Shown: piece by piece, positions 1-12,310 of the stretch
Numbering within the stretch: position 1 is the stretch's first letter
Layout: every line of letters starts with the position of its first letter
NCBI GenBank assembly: GCA_023101885.1
Contig: JALPQD010000207.1
Span: forward strand, 935,844-999,843
Direction: 5' to 3'
DNA from: Typhlomys cinereus
Lineage: Eukaryota > Chordata > Mammalia > Rodentia > Platacanthomyidae
DNA length: 64,000 nucleotides
Program-made: the position numbers and the translations under genes
Notes under the pieces: model-generated
Database searches by the model: none
What the model saw: only the letters and a program-made list of their open reading frames with translations
Told to the model about the DNA's origin: nothing

Positions 1-77
1 CACGTGTTTTTTATTGTGCTGAGTCCTTGTGAATCAGCCCACTGAGAAGCCCACTGAGGAAATAAACAGCTGCCCAC

Positions 78-159
78 CTCCAGTCATCGATCTGCCCTTG
101 TGACATTGAGCTGGTCGTTGCGGATTCTACGTAAAAGTTCTTCTTGATTGGAGGCAAAT
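78..159 (-). CDS. DDX43: DDX43 exon 5 (upstream of Q-motif)
   Basis: An 82-nt exon with acceptor ccttgtttcag and donor GTGGGC. The split Asp codon continues as LPPIKKNFYVESATTSSMSQ and ends DDW followed by two bases of an Arg codon. It matches the human DLPPIKKNFYKES segment. It is the last exon in the window; the remaining exons, including Walker A and DEAD, lie to the left of base 1. Confidence 0.93.
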
Positions 160-387
160 CTGAAACAAGGATGACAACACAACTTCGATAAATAATGAGA
201 ATGGACATTCACCAACACCGATTTGAAGGTTGACATATCAAACTAAAATGTGTACTGAGTTCCCTGCACACAGTTTTAGACAGCTCTATACTTGGTCACC
301 CAGCCTCAAGTACATATTTCACCCAGGAAAGGAATCTTTAATATTAAAGTTTCTAATAAAAGAAAACATGACTTTTAAAACATATTT

Positions 388-390
<3 letters not shown>

Positions 391-430
<40 letters not shown>

Positions 431-962
431 CTGTATCATAGGGCGCTGTGTGTTCTTGTGGAAGACCAAGGGTGACTTCAGGAATCATCTTAGATTGCTT
501 CTACCTTCTTCTTGCTTCACTCTGGGATTTCCCAGGCTCTGCCCACGAGGGCTTGAAGTGCAGGCCGTCAATGTTTCTGCTTGGCGTTTTATACATGGGA
601 CCTGCTATCTGAACTCAGAACCTTCTGCTTGCGAGGTGAAGTCTTTTTTTTTTTTTATTCAACTGTGTGCATGTGCGTGTGTATGTGCATGTGTATGTGC
701 GCGCGCGTGTGTGTCTGTGTATGTATAGAACCACGGATGAATTCGCGAACCACCATGGACGCCTCCACCTCCTTCTGCCCCGGGATTCACAGGCTCCGCC
801 CTACCAGGACCAGAAGCGCAGGCCGCCCCCGCTTCCGCCCGGCGTCTATACGTGGGATCTGGGATCCGAACTCAGGACCTTCCGCCTGCAAGGCGGAGGC
901 TTAACCCCTGAGCCACCTCTCCAGCCCGCGAGGTGAAGTCTTAACCCGAGTCATCTCTCCAG
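391..962 (-). repeat. tRNA-derived SINE (older subfamily), split by a younger SINE
   Basis: Read on the minus strand, a SINE head (ggctggagagatgactcggg at 943-962, then 391-643) ends in a (CA)n tract seen here as (GT)n at 391-428. The element is interrupted by a second SINE at 646-927. Confidence 0.8.
646..927 (-). mobile_element. Young tRNA-derived SINE nested in an older SINE
   Basis: Complete element with a tRNA-like head (A-box-like tggctcagggg, B-box-like gttcggatc), a GC-rich body and a poly(A)-side tract. It is flanked by a perfect 15-bp target-site duplication, gcgaggtgaagtctt, at 631-645 and 928-942. Confidence 0.88.
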
Positions 963-1104
963 CACAGAAAACATAACTTTTATGAGACATAAAACCACTA
1001 CAACCAATGAATTTGCACCCTTTATTAGGCTGATTTTGCTATTTTTTCTTTGAAATTAAACATCTTTAGTGTTGTATATGTGTGCATGTGTATGTGTGTG
1101 TTGC

Positions 1105-1170
1105 TAATCAAACTCGGTGTCTTGCATATGCCAGGAAAATGCTCTAACACTGAGTTATACCTCCTAGCCA
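1105..1170 (-). repeat. ID-like SINE fragment
   Basis: tRNA-like head in reverse (aactcggtgtcttgcatatg ... ctaacactgagttatacctcc), typical of rodent ID-type elements. Confidence 0.5.
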
Positions 1171-1212
1171 GAATTATTACTTTTAGGTAAAGATACATAT
1201 CTTTACCTTTTC

Positions 1213-1217
<5 letters not shown>

Positions 1218-1259
<42 letters not shown>

Positions 1260-1932
1260 CAGAGGGACACTGCATGCCCCTGTGCAAGACCAAGGTTGAT
1301 TTTGGTAATCATTCTGGATTGTTTCTATGTTTCTACCTTTTTTTTTTTTTTTTTTGCTTTGCTCTGGGATTTCCCAGGCTCTGACCACCAGGGCTGGAAG
1401 TGTAGGCCAATGCTATTTTTGTTTGGCATTTTTTAAAATTAATTTCTTATTTTTCTACATTTACAAGCACACCAAGCACCCATCCCTGCCGCCCTTCCAT
1501 CCTCTCCCTTTCCTTCATTTAATCCCCCCACTCCCACACACCCACACGCCTCCATGGATCCACATAGATCACCCCAGCCTGTCCACTCCTGTGGGGGCTC
1601 AAACCTCTGAGGCATATCAAGTTGCCTCTGCAGGCCACCCCACTGACAGGCATTTTCCCCCACTGATCCAGCTCCAGACTCCAAGGCTTCCCCTGGATGC
1701 TGCCTTCCTCTTTGTCTATGGGGGCATGTGGTATGTCAGTCATTCTGCAGGTCTGAGAAGGACAAGTCTCACTGCAGGGAGCCCCAGATGCAGCAGTCCT
1801 GCCTGGAGTAGACTGTGTTGTCCAACAGTGGACCTTCACATGGCAATTTTATGTGGGACCTGGGATCTGAACTCAGAACCTTCTGTTTGTTTGCAAGGCA
1901 GAATCTTACCCTCTGAGCCGCCTCTCTAGTTC
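1218..1932 (-). repeat. Old tRNA-derived SINE interrupted by another repeat
   Basis: SINE body at 1218-1431 with a (GT)n tail; the head resumes at about 1836-1932 (tatgtgggacctgggatctg, then ctgagccgcctctctag). About 400 bp at 1432-1835 is an inserted repeat of unknown family, AT-rich at its left end and followed by C-rich sequence. Confidence 0.65.
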
Positions 1933-2696
1933 TCTGTCTTATTTTTTTTTTTATTTTTTATTTTTTTGTCATTGTCTTTCACTAAACCCAAAACTCACTG
2001 ATCCACTAGATTGACTGACCAGTGAGCTCGGGAGCTCTGCTGGTCCTCCCTGTTCCCTCCCCGGGAGTGGAGGGCTGACAGAAACCATGCCTGGCTTTTT
2101 CCACGTGGGCGCTAGTGACCCCGACTCAGGTCCTCATACATGCATAGTAAGCACTTTACCAGTCCCAGTGGCTGTATTTCTTGATGCTCATCACAACTTT
2201 TCTAAACTTAATTCCCTGGCCCCCCCCACACCCAGATGCTGTAATACACCTACTGTGCTGATGAACACAGTGACAGAGTCACTGACATTGTGATCACTGG
2301 CCTTTTGTTTCTTTTATGTGTAGAGGTGTGGATGCTGTGTATGTGCACGTGTGGTATATGGACACACGTGTTTGCATGAGCATGCATTTGTGCACACTTC
2401 AAGGGGTAATCGAAGAGTATTAGGTGTCTTGCTCTATCATTCCCTGCCTTACTTCTTTGAAGCAGGGTCACTTACTGAACTGGCAGCTCCTATTTTAAGC
2501 TATGCCGGGAGCCAGCAAGCCCCAGAGCGCCCTGTCTCTGCCCCACTCCATGCTGGGGTTCCGGGTGTGCACAGGGCTTGTTGTGGCACTCAAGTCCAAA
2601 CTAAGGATTTCATGGTATGCAGCAAGAGCTCTCAACTACTGAGCCATTCCTCCAAGTCATGAATTAACTTTTATTTTTAAAGAGTCTCAAGGGAGA

Positions 2697-2945
2697 GGGG
2701 CAGAGAGATGGCTCAGAGTTAAGACTCTACCTCAAAAAACAGAAGGTCCTGAGTTCAGATCCCACATAAAAATACCAGATGGAAATGGGGGTGTCCAGCT
2801 CTGGAAGGCAGAGCCTGGGAAATCCCAGAGTGAAGCAAGAAGGAGTTAGAAGCAACCCAGGATGGCTGCTAAAGTTAACCTTGGGCTTCCACTGGCACAC
2901 ATGGTACTTTTTCATATATACATACACATACAAGCAAAAAAAAAT
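2697..2945 (+). repeat. tRNA-derived SINE (older subfamily)
   Basis: Head gcagagagatggctcagagt, B-box-like gttcagatc, body with agcctgggaaatcccagagt, ending in an AC/A-rich tail. Confidence 0.75.
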
Positions 2946-3217
2946 TATCCTCATGGATCTCAGACTGATCTCAAATACAGGTATATCACCACACCTGGTT
3001 TATGTAGTGCTGTGGGTTGAACTCAGGAATGTGTGAATGTAAAGCAAATACTTTACCAACTGAGCCACACCTCAGCCCATGTTGTACTGACTTTTAAATC
3101 TTAAACAGAAGATGCTATAACCATTGCTTTATTCTAAGAGTTATGTTTAGTGTCCAAGTAAGTATGAAACATTGTCACATATATATAGGATGTGAGAAAT
3201 GTCACTTAAAATTCAGA

Positions 3218-3290
3218 CTAGCCAAGAATAGTGGCACACAGCTGTAATCCTGGTACTGGGGAAGCTGAGGCAGAAGATTAAAGCAAATAT
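3218..3290 (+). repeat. B1/7SL-like SINE fragment
   Basis: Contains gtggcacacagctgtaatcc and gaagctgaggcagaag, the left part of a 7SL-derived B1 monomer, 3'-truncated. Confidence 0.6.
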
Positions 3291-3529
3291 ATCTTGGTGA
3301 AATGAATGTGCTTGTTTGTTTTTACATAAATCATATATTGACTGAATAATACTGTAGGATGTAGTGAATCTTCAAAATTTTCAGAACTGTTAATACTAAG
3401 AATGATACTCTACATAAATATACTGTACAAAATGATAGAAGTCTGTTTAGGGTCTTTTCAGAAAGGTTTAGAAATTCTGTCCTAATCCCAAGGAATTCAC
3501 TAAATGACTCTTTATTAAAATCAGCAACT

Positions 3530-3831
3530 GGGGCTGGAGAGGTGGCTCAGGGGTTAAGCCTCTGTCTTGCAGGTGGAAGGTCCTGAGTTCGGATCCCAGA
3601 TCCCACGTATAGACGCCAGGCGGAAGCAGGGGCAGCCTGCGTTTCTGGTCCTGGTAGGACGGAGCCTGTGAATCCCGGGGCAGAAGAAGGTGGAGGAGTC
3701 CATGGTGGTTCGCGAATTCATCCGTGGTTCTACACATACACAAACACACACACACAGACACACACACGCACGTGCACATACACACGCACATGAGCACAGT
3801 TAAATAAATAAAAATTTAAAAAAAATTAAAA
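3530..3831 (+). mobile_element. Young tRNA-derived SINE with target-site duplication
   Basis: Full-length copy of the same subfamily as 646-927, with head ggggctggagaggtggctca, CA-rich stretch and A-rich tail. A perfect 13-bp duplication, aaaatcagcaact, flanks it at 3517-3529 and 3832-3844. Confidence 0.88.
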
Positions 3832-3852
3832 AAAATCAGCAACTCAAACAGC

Positions 3853-4084
3853 TTTTGTGTGTGTGCGTGCGTGTATGTGCACATGTGTGTGTATCAGAGG
3901 GCACTGTATGTCTGTGGAGGCCCAAAGGTGAATTCAGGAATCAACCTGGATTGTTCTATGTTCCTACTGCTTTGTTCTGGGTTTTCGCAGACTCTGCCTT
4001 CCAGGGCCAGAAGTATAGGGTGCCTCCATTTCCACTTGGTGTTTTTATGTGGAATCTGGGATCTGAACTCAGGATCCTCTCTTG
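3853..4084 (-). repeat. tRNA-derived SINE, head truncated
   Basis: (GT)-rich tail at 3856-3895 and a SINE body ending at gaactcaggatcctct. The tRNA-like head is missing. Confidence 0.65.
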
Positions 4085-4566
4085 TCCTTTTAAAATCAAG
4101 CATTCTAACAATACAATCCAAAGAGATACTAATTTGATATTTACATATTGAGGAATGACAAAGTATCAAATCCCCTTTTCTGTAATCAAACCATTGTATT
4201 TCTGTAAAATCAGAAAACTTGGCATACACAGCAAAACTACCTCAATTCGTAACAGAGAAAATAGTCTTGTATCTGAGCTGGGATGTTTTAGAGTGCTCAT
4301 TTGCATTACAGCATGCGCAGTAGACAGTGAGCAAGTTGTATTTTGAGACACAGCTGCAGTATGTCTTGTGATGTAACATGCCAAGAGCTGTCAGCAGCAT
4401 CTCAGATCCACTGTGCTTTTGATTTTTGGTCGCTGCATGTTCAAAAACTTTTTACTAGTTGCAAAATTTTTCATAGCACTCAGTTGGGGCTCACGGTTCA
4501 AGAAGCTCATTAACAGAAGATAAGAAAGTAGCAATTCTGCAAGTAGATGTTAGATATAGCACTGAC

Positions 4567-4698
4567 CTGCCCATTTTTTCTTTTCCCATTTTAAGGCATC
4601 TTCTCGAATCTGATCCCAGTCGATCAATGGCTGATCTTCTGTTACACTGTCATTCGTGCTGACATCTTTCCCAACACAAGGTTGGAATGCAATAATAT
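4567..4698 (-). CDS. DDX43: DDX43 exon 4 (linker before helicase core)
   Basis: A 132-nt exon, 43 full codons plus split codons at both ends. It contains FQPCVGKDVSTNDSV and then EDQPLIDWDQIREDALKWEK, matching the conserved PLIDWDQIREE linker of DDX43. The donor is GTCAGT. The acceptor (attttaatag) has a weak polypyrimidine tract, but the phase with exons 3 and 5 is correct. Confidence 0.93.
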
Positions 4699-4860
4699 CT
4701 ATTAAAATATTTTTTAAAGTTAAAGTAAATCCTACCAGTGCAAAACCCCCAAAGCAGTATTTCTATTTGGTGTTTATTCAAAATCAGATACTAACCCCTG
4801 AAATATAAAACTGTATCTCCATACTATAATGTCATGATTATCTGGCATTTTCTCATTGTT

Positions 4861-4995
4861 TGTTTGTTTGTTTTGAGACAGGGTCCTATGTAATATGCTG
4901 GCCTCAAACTCACTATGCAGCCAAGACTGGACTTGAATCCCTGATCCTCCTTGTCTCTATCTCTCTGAGGCTGGGAATACTCGTGTGTAGCATCA
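4861..4995 (-). repeat. B1 SINE
   Basis: Reverse-oriented B1: gttttgagacagggtcctat, ctcaaactcactatgcagcc, then gaggctgggaatactcgtgt. This is a 7SL-derived monomer, diagnostic of rodents. Confidence 0.8.
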
Positions 4996-5569
4996 TTTAT
5001 GGACTGAGGAAAATTTCATTTATTGAAGAAATGAAGGAAAATAGCATGAAGAGTGTACAATGTGCTAAAATTCTGTCACATTATAGCATTTTTTTTTTTT
5101 TTTTTACATTATAGCATTTTTGTGATGCAAAAGTGGCCCAGGTCAACCGATGCAGAAACAGCCTTGGAGTCTAAAGTTTAAGGAAACAAACTTCTAGCTA
5201 CATGCACACTCCCTTTATCTTCATGCTGCATTCAGACATAACTCAATTCTGTTTCTTTTTTCTAGTCTAAATAGATTTGAGATTTAAAAAACACCAATTG
5301 CACAGTTTCCAGTCAGTCTTGGATCTAGCGAAAGAGACCCAAGGAGCCCGAGGCTGTCTTCACTAAGCGCTAAACTGTTTTAAGGGGCTATTCACTTCCC
5401 CTACCTGGGGCTAAAAGTAAAACTTAGCTACCACACTAGATAACCACAGATTTTATATATTTTAAAGAAAGCAAGTAACCTGTTCTTTATATTAATAGAA
5501 AAAGCTATGGATGGATTATGGAAATGTAAAGTTTTGCCCGAGGAAAGGAATCACAAAGATTCACAAAGC

Positions 5570-5693
5570 ATGTTGAAGCACACAGTGATCCCAGCACCCA
5601 GGAGACTGAGATAAAAGGACTGTGAGTTCAAGACCAGTCTGGGCTACGTATGGAGAATCCACCTCACCAAGGCGGGGGGGGGGGGGGGGGGGG
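5570..5693 (+). repeat. B1 fragment ending in a 20-nt poly(G) run
   Basis: gatcccagcacccaggagac and gtgagttcaagaccagtctg identify B1. Instead of a poly(A) tail it runs into ggc followed by 20 consecutive G (5674-5693). Confidence 0.7.
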
Positions 5694-5736
5694 AGTTTAA
5701 ATTTCCAATGCACTTCATTGGGCAAAAATTACTTAC

Positions 5737-5863
5737 CAACTCTGTGCTCTGGGATATAATTTTGCTGTTTTTTAACAACATTATCTATCACTGCTTTGGC
5801 TTTTGTCTGCATGGCTTTGTTTCCAAAAATCTTTATCTCTGCCTCAGGACTTCCTTTTATCAC
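5737..5863 (-). CDS. DDX43: DDX43 exon 3 (C-terminal half of KH domain)
   Basis: A 127-nt exon with acceptor tttatttccag and donor GTAAGT. It starts in phase 0 with VIKGSPEAEIKIFGNKAMQT and continues KAKAVIDNVVKKQQNY, the last strand and helix of the DDX43 KH domain. It ends with one base of a split Gly/Asp codon. Confidence 0.95.
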
Positions 5864-6413
5864 CTGGAAATAAAGGGGAAAATTTAGGTGAGACTGAAAT
5901 CTCCTTAGCAACCCCCAATAATCACTCAGCTGAGTGGATAACACTGCTATTATTCCACATCTAAGTGTCAGTTTGAATGGGATCCTAGTCATCTCCCTCT
6001 AGGATCTGCCTCAGCTTGGATGAGCAATTCTTAATCCATAAGCTTTAATTCAGAAAACAGCATTACAGGGAAAATGAAAACATTCGCCAGACAATTGATA
6101 CTATTATGAATTTTTGTTCTTTAACCTATAGAATTCTGGCTTATTTTATAGCATTCTATACTTGGGTGTAGATTAATTTATATGTTATATTAATAAATTG
6201 AATGAACAGTCAGATTAGGCAAATTTAAACTTAAAGAGACCTTCTACTTACACATACATTTGGTGCCAAAGCTCAGTTTTCACCAAGGCTAGTGATATGA
6301 ATGAAGATAGAATTTGTAACAGTTATTGCTTGCTTGCTTATTAAAGTACTGAGGATTGAACCTAGATCTTCACTCTTAGAAGGTAAGCACTTTACTAGCC
6401 CTTTTTACTTTAT

Positions 6414-6657
6414 TTGTGTGTGTGTGTGTGCGCGTGTACATCAGAGGGTACTGTGTGTCCCTGTGGAGGCTCAAGGGTGACTTTGGGAATTATCCTGGAT
6501 TGTTTCTACCTCCTTGCTGTGCTCTGGGATTTTCCAGGCTCCATTCACCAGGGCCAGATGTTTCCACCTGGTGTTTTTATGTGGGACCTGGGATCCGAAC
6601 TCAGGACCTTCTGCTTGTGAGACAGAGTCTTATTTCCTGAGCCATCTCTCCAGCCCC
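6414..6657 (-). repeat. tRNA-derived SINE
   Basis: (GT)n tail at left; body with tgggattttccaggct; head ctgagccatctctccagccc at the right end. Confidence 0.78.
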
Positions 6658-7149
6658 CAGCCCTTTTTATTTTGAGATAGTTACCATGTTACCTCAGTTG
6701 CCTTTGAACTCACTCTTTAGCCTGGGTGGGCCTTGAATTTGTGATCCTCTGGAGTAGCTGGATTTCCAGGCCTTACTTCCAGGCCTGGCCAGTAAGGTCT
6801 TCAAGCATGTATAATTCCAGAAGGCCTCACTTACCTAAGGATTTTGTAACAAGTGCTATACATCAAATGCTCTTAGTTTGGCTATTCAATGTTCACCAGC
6901 CCCAGAGGTTACAGACACATACAACGGGGTGTTAAGTGAAGTGAGATGCTGAGAGTATGGAGGAGAGAGGGGAGGAGGGCTTAGAGCTCACAGAGCAAGT
7001 GATAATTTCCTGGATGCTGAGTGGCAGTTGTCTGGAAAGATCAGCATGATGGAGACTGTTGGGACATGTGCGGAAATGTTCACGAGTGAGGTTGAAACAG
7101 GCCAGGTCAAGTTGACCACACGGCAGATGGGATGAAGAGGCTCATAATT

Positions 7150-7362
7150 GTTGCTTGGGGGCAATTCTATCATGGAGGAGGCTGAAGCAGAAGGATCTGG
7201 GGTTCCAGGTTTGCCTGAACTATATCCTAAGTTCAAGACCAGCCTATGCTACTTTTGAGACCTTGTCTCAAAACGCAGGGTTGAGGATGTGGCTCTGTGG
7301 TAAAATGTACACAAGGCCCTGAGTTCAATCACTAGCATCACAAATAAATAAATAAATAAATA

Positions 7363-7406
<44 letters not shown>

Positions 7407-7410
7407 CTGA
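7150..7410 (+). repeat. B1/ID composite SINE with AATA and GCAA microsatellite tail
   Basis: B1-like part (gttcaagaccagcctatgct, gagaccttgtctcaaaa) joined to an ID-like part (ttgaggatgtggctctgtgg, cctgagttcaatcactagca), then (AATA)n and (GCAA)n at about 7342-7407. Confidence 0.7.
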
Positions 7411-8009
7411 GATTCTATGCAAGTTTTTAATGAAGGAAAGAAACCACACGATTTAAGCTTCTGGAAGGCCGATCTGAATACAGAGAAGACAGATTAGAGA
7501 TAAGAATTATCCTGGAAATGGAGACACAGAAAAGACTTACTGGCAGAGGAAAAGGAAGGAACACTGGAAAATAATCCAAGATTTCTGGCTTGAGAATTAA
7601 GTGAACAACATTCACTATTACAAAGATTAGGAGCATAGAAATAGATTGGGTTTTATTTAGGTAAAGGACTCAGGAAGGGACTAAGACAAAGAATTAGTCT
7701 ATGGTCTATGGCCTTGAACTCAAAATCCTCCTGCCTCCACATTCCACAATGCCATGTATTGGGATTACATGTATGCATCACTGTAAAGCTTAGGTACCAT
7801 TAAGTGTAGATTATATTGAAAAGGTTTTTACTTCCAAGAGTCACAAAACCTACAAATGGAACAGACAGTAACTCAGGTGAATTCTTGAGACTATTAACAC
7901 AAAGAGCTCTGGCAAGATACTACAATCGTCAGTTAATAACTGAGCAGACACTCGAGTTCGGTTTATGAATAAAATATGCTTCCTGGGTTTCAGAGCATAG
8001 AAGACTGAC

Positions 8010-8065
8010 CTGTATTCTGGTGTTTGTTATATTTTGGATTTCTCTGATTTTTGATCCACCACGAC
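8010..8065 (-). CDS. DDX43: DDX43 exon 2 (KH GXXG loop)
   Basis: A 56-nt exon, with acceptor aaaaaacag and donor GTCAGT. Entered after one base of a split Gly codon, it reads RGGSKIREIQNITNTRIQ. This is the second half of the KH GXXG loop and the following helix and strand of DDX43. It ends on a complete codon and joins exon 3 in frame. Confidence 0.93.
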
Positions 8066-8142
8066 CTGTTTTTTAAAAATAAAGAATATGATTATAGACT
8101 GAAATGAAGGAATGTATATATTTTCCTCCAAGGACCTTGAGT

Positions 8143-9190
8143 AGCTAACTGTATCAGTTACTCTTAATTATTGCTGTGAGAGAGCACCCAAAGTCAAGCA
8201 ACTTAAGGGAGAAAGGGAGGTTTATTCAGCTTACGGTTCCAGAGGGAAGGTACAGTCTCTCAAAGCAGAGGTGGTATGGCTGGTTGGCCAAAGCTGGAGG
8301 AGGCTTAGTCACCGCAGACATCTTAGAAGCTGAGAGCTGCAGACTACTTGCTGCAAAGGCAAACTTCTCCTGGAGGTAGGGTGGGACTAATCCACCTCAA
8401 GGCCCACCCCTTGTGACTGCCTTCCTCCAGCAAGGCTCCACCTCTCAAGGTGTCATGATCTTGCCAAACACATGAGACTGTGGGGGACACATTTCAAACC
8501 ATAACATTCCACCCCTGGCCCCCACAGGCTCACTGCCATCTCATTATGCAAATCATACTCAGTCCAACTTTAAAAGTCTTCATGACTACAATGGTAGTCC
8601 CAATAGTCCAAAAGTCCAAAGTCCAAAGTCCAAAGCCTCCTGTAAAATCAAAATACAAGTTACATACTTCTAACATACAATGGCACAGAATAAACATTCC
8701 CATTCCAAAAGGAAGGAATGGAGGCATATCCAGGAAAGATCAGTACATAACAAGACCGAAAACCAGCAGGACAAACTCCAAATCTTGTAGCTCCAAGTCC
8801 AACAAGTGAGCCTCTCCTTGAAATCATCTCAGTTCCAAAGGGCTTTGGTTCCACCCCTCCAATGCAGCTGTCCATAGAATACGTTGGTCTCTTGAGCTGA
8901 CTCCTGCCAGAGTATACAGCTCTCCTTGGCAGGTGTCCCACGTTGTGTCTGGAATCTCTAACATCTTTACTTCTCAATGGCAATCCAAGCTTTAACTCCA
9001 CAGCACAAACTGCCCTTCTTGGGCCTCTAAACTGCAGGCTTCTTGCCTCATGATGCCTGGATTCTGCCAATTTTTGAAATCTTGATCTCTTCCCTCTTGC
9101 ATCACTGATGCCTCTAAAACCAGAACTACGGAAGGCTCCTAGGATCAAGGAAACACTTTGTTTGGAAAGAGGGGAGATGTTTCTACTCCA
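8143..9190. repeat. Long interspersed repeat, copy 1 (family not assigned)
   Basis: Begins attattgctgtgagagagca / gggagaaagggaggtttatt. Continues over about 1 kb with landmarks attccacccctggcccccac, cagtccaactttaaaagtc, attccaaaaggaaggaatgg and ctccaaatcttgtagctcc, ending near 9190. The same landmarks recur at 10636-11950. I recognise this as a common rodent interspersed repeat but cannot name it. ORFs inside it have no known domain. Confidence 0.65.
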
Positions 9191-9343
9191 CATCTGTCTG
9201 TGTGGCAGGCTTCTTTCCCATAGATGGACTAATGATTTTGCATTGGCACACAAAGATTAAATGGCACCAGTGTATTTGAGAGCATGTAAAGAAACTGAAA
9301 TTACTGTTTACAAAATCCAGGTCCTTTTTTGCTTTAGTTTGGG

Positions 9344-9480
9344 TTTGTTTTTTGAGACAGTGTCTCACACTGTAGCCCAGTGTTACTATGCATCTCAAGC
9401 TGACCTTAAATCTGTGGTTAATCCTCCTGCCTGTCTCCTAAGTGCTGGAATTGCAGGTGTTGAGCTCCCACACCCAGCTA
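9344..9480 (-). repeat. B1 SINE
   Basis: Reverse B1: ttttttgagacagtgtctca, then gctgaccttaaatctgtggt, ctaagtgctggaattgcagg. Confidence 0.8.
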
Positions 9481-9514
9481 GACAGACAACTCGTTGTTTG
9501 TTTGAAAAAATGGG

Positions 9515-9800
9515 CAAAGGATGAGATATAACTGAGAGGTAGAGCATCCCTGAGACCCTAGATACAATCTCCAACTCTGAGAAAAAATTTAGAAAGACAA
9601 TGGACTTGAATAAGGATTTTTCCCATAACAATATATAGTGTTCAATATCACTAACCACATGACTGCAGACTTTAAGACAAACTGCAGGAAGCCACCTCTT
9701 GTTTATTTTAAATTGTTTTATTTTGCAGTACTTGGTATTGAACCAGAGCTTTATTGATGCTAGGCAGGCACTGTACCACCGATCTACTCTGTCACAGGTA
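9515..9800. repeat. ID-like SINE fragments
   Basis: A plus-strand head at 9515-9582 (aactgagaggtagagcatcc) and a reverse head at 9733-9795 (ggtattgaaccagagcttta ... taccaccgatctactctgtc). Confidence 0.5.
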
Positions 9801-10371
9801 AGATGGTCACTATTTAAAAAAAAAAATTAGTGAAACTGGAACTCTGTGCACTAGTGATTGTAAAAGTACAGCTAGTATAGAAAACAGAATGGGAGGTGCC
9901 TCAAAAATACCAAAAAAACCAAACCAAACCAAAAAAAAACCCTGCTATAATCCAACAGTCCTACTTCTAGGTATCCTTCTAAAAAACTGATACCAGGGTG
10001 TCAAAGTTGTAGCTGTACTCTTCTGCTCATAGAAGCACTGGCCACAAAAGTCAAAAGGAAACAAAACAAACTTCATCCGGGATAAATGGATAAACACGGC
10101 AAATCTCATGAGTCTACAGCAAAGGTGTAAAATAGCCTATATTGGCCTGGATTTAAGGGTGTACAGAAGTGTCTAGTAGCAGAAGCTCTAGTGAACGTAT
10201 AGAGTGTAGTCTATTAAAAATGGGTGCCTAAGGGAGGGACAAAAATCTGAGCAGGTTTTTGAGTCAATTTTCTTCCCAGCAGGATCTAGTTCAACATCCC
10301 CCTTTCCCCATCCCTGTCAACTGGCTCAGAGATACAACCTCAAAATTGTTTCAGTAAAATTCCTGCCTGCT

Positions 10372-10465
10372 AAGCTGGATGTGCGGCAGTGCCTGTAAAC
10401 CCAGCACTGAGGCTAGGTAGCCATGGATTCAAAGACAGTCTGGACTGTCTCAAAACATATAAACA
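10372..10465 (+). repeat. B1-like SINE fragment
   Basis: ctggatgtgcggcagtgcct, taaacccagcactgaggct and a terminal gactgtctcaaaac: a diverged B1. Confidence 0.6.
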
Positions 10466-10635
10466 CAATGTGACGGAAATATGAAACAATGGACTAACGC
10501 TGAGTCTTCAAAAGGAAATCCTGTGAGATGCTAAGAAATGGATGAAGTTTGAGGACACTGTCCCAAGTAAAATTAGCCAATCATGAAACACTGTAATTTC
10601 TTGACTCTGCTTGAGAATCTAAAGTCATTCTAAAC

Positions 10636-12310
10636 TCCTTTCTAGTACTGTGATAAAACACCTGGCAAGAAATAAACTCAAGGGAGAAGGGGTTTATTTG
10701 GTCCATGATTCCAGGTTACAATCCATCCATGGCAGGAAAGTCACAATAACAGGAGTCTGAGGAACTAGTCACACATTCCATTCAGTCAACAGCAGAAATC
10801 AAAGCACGAATGCACACGAATGCATGCTTGTCTTTGCACAGCTAGCTCTCTCCATCTTTACATAGGTCCCACATTCCTGCCTAATAAATGGCCCCATCCA
10901 TATCAAGACAATCCTTCACATACAATCTCAAGGCCAACTCTAATTCAGAAATTCCCTCAGGTGTCTGGAGTTCTGCCTCATTGGTGTCAGGTTGAAAATA
11001 AAAACTACTACACATTCCTATTCCAAAAGAGAATAACCAGGCATAGTAAGGAATAGATTGAAGCAAAACCAAAACCCAATAGGGCAAACACCAAATCCTA
11101 TAGCTTCATGTTTGGCATCTGTGGTTTGCGATGCATGTAGCTGGGCTCCAAAGGGCTTGGGTAGCTTCAACCCTCTGGTTCTGCCACCTACTGCACAGAT
11201 TCTCTTTTATGCTTGCTCCACTCCATGCCTGCAGTTTTTCTTGGCAGATGCCCTGGTACTGGTACTTCCAATCTGGTGTGACTGATGCTTCACTTTCACA
11301 GCTTCATGAGATGACTTCTAAGAGCATTTTTGCAGGGACTCTGATCCTGCTACACACTGCCTAGGTGCTTTCGGAAACAATGACTCCCTCAATCTTGCAT
11401 CATCCATGCCTGTGAAAATAGTATCACACGGATGATCCACCAAGTTCTGCTGTCCTTTCATGAGGAAGCCTCTTGATGGACAGTTTTGTTCTCAGGATGT
11501 CTTTTCTACTGACTCAGCACAGCACAGGAGGTTTCTCCTCAGTGGTGTTCATCTCTTAAACTGTTGCTCTTTCAGCACCAGCCTGAATGCTCTCCTCTCT
11601 TGAATTTCTTCTGCCAGATTTATCCATCACCTTTAAATTCAACCTCATTCTCATTCTTGGGATACAGGCAAAAATCAAACCATATTCTTGGCCAAAACAT
11701 CACACAAATAGGTGCTAGCCAAGTTCTTGATAAGCATCTTTGTTCCCATGATCCAGGCCTCCATTGCCCGTGTTTCTTTCAGCATTCTTATCTTCCAGCT
11801 TCCATAAGAATATCCTATGAAGCTCTGCTTCCAGAACATAAGGTTTTTTTTTTTAAGCCCAAAATACCAAATTCTTCCACATTTAAGCCATAAAACAGCT
11901 CCAAAGGCTGGAGAATCACATGATCAGGTTTGTCACAATAACCCCACTTCTGGTACTAATTTCTATTTTTGTTCTCTGTTGCTATGATAAAATTACTTGA
12001 CAAAAGCAACTTGGGAAGAGAAGGTTTATTTTGGTTCACAGTTCAGTTATTCTCTAGCATCATAGCTTGAACAGGCAGTTGTCACATTACACCCATGGCC
12101 AAAAAATAGAATGATTAAGGTTTGCTGCTGCTCAGCCCCTGTTTCCATTCATATGACCCACCAGGGAGTCTCAACCAGGGCCACCCACAAAGAATGGAGC
12201 TTCCAAACTCAATGCAATCTAGACAATTCCCTCCAGGCAAGCCTACTAGCCTGTCTGTCAGGTGATTCCGGAATCTGTCAAGTTGACAACACTAACCATC
12301 ACACAGATTG
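10636..12310. repeat. Long interspersed repeat, copies 2 and 3
   Basis: Copy 2 starts tctagtactgtgataaaaca and shares internal landmarks with 8143-9190 (cattcctattccaaaagaga, ctgggctccaaagggcttgg). At about 11950 it ends 'cacttctggtactaatttct', where copy 3 starts (gttctctgttgctatgataa) and runs to about 12310. The two copies abut head to tail. Confidence 0.6.

Noticed and set aside
8660..9253. 197-codon minus-strand ORF
   Set aside because: It lies wholly inside a long interspersed repeat also present at 10.6-11.9 kb; no retroviral or LINE protein motif seen.
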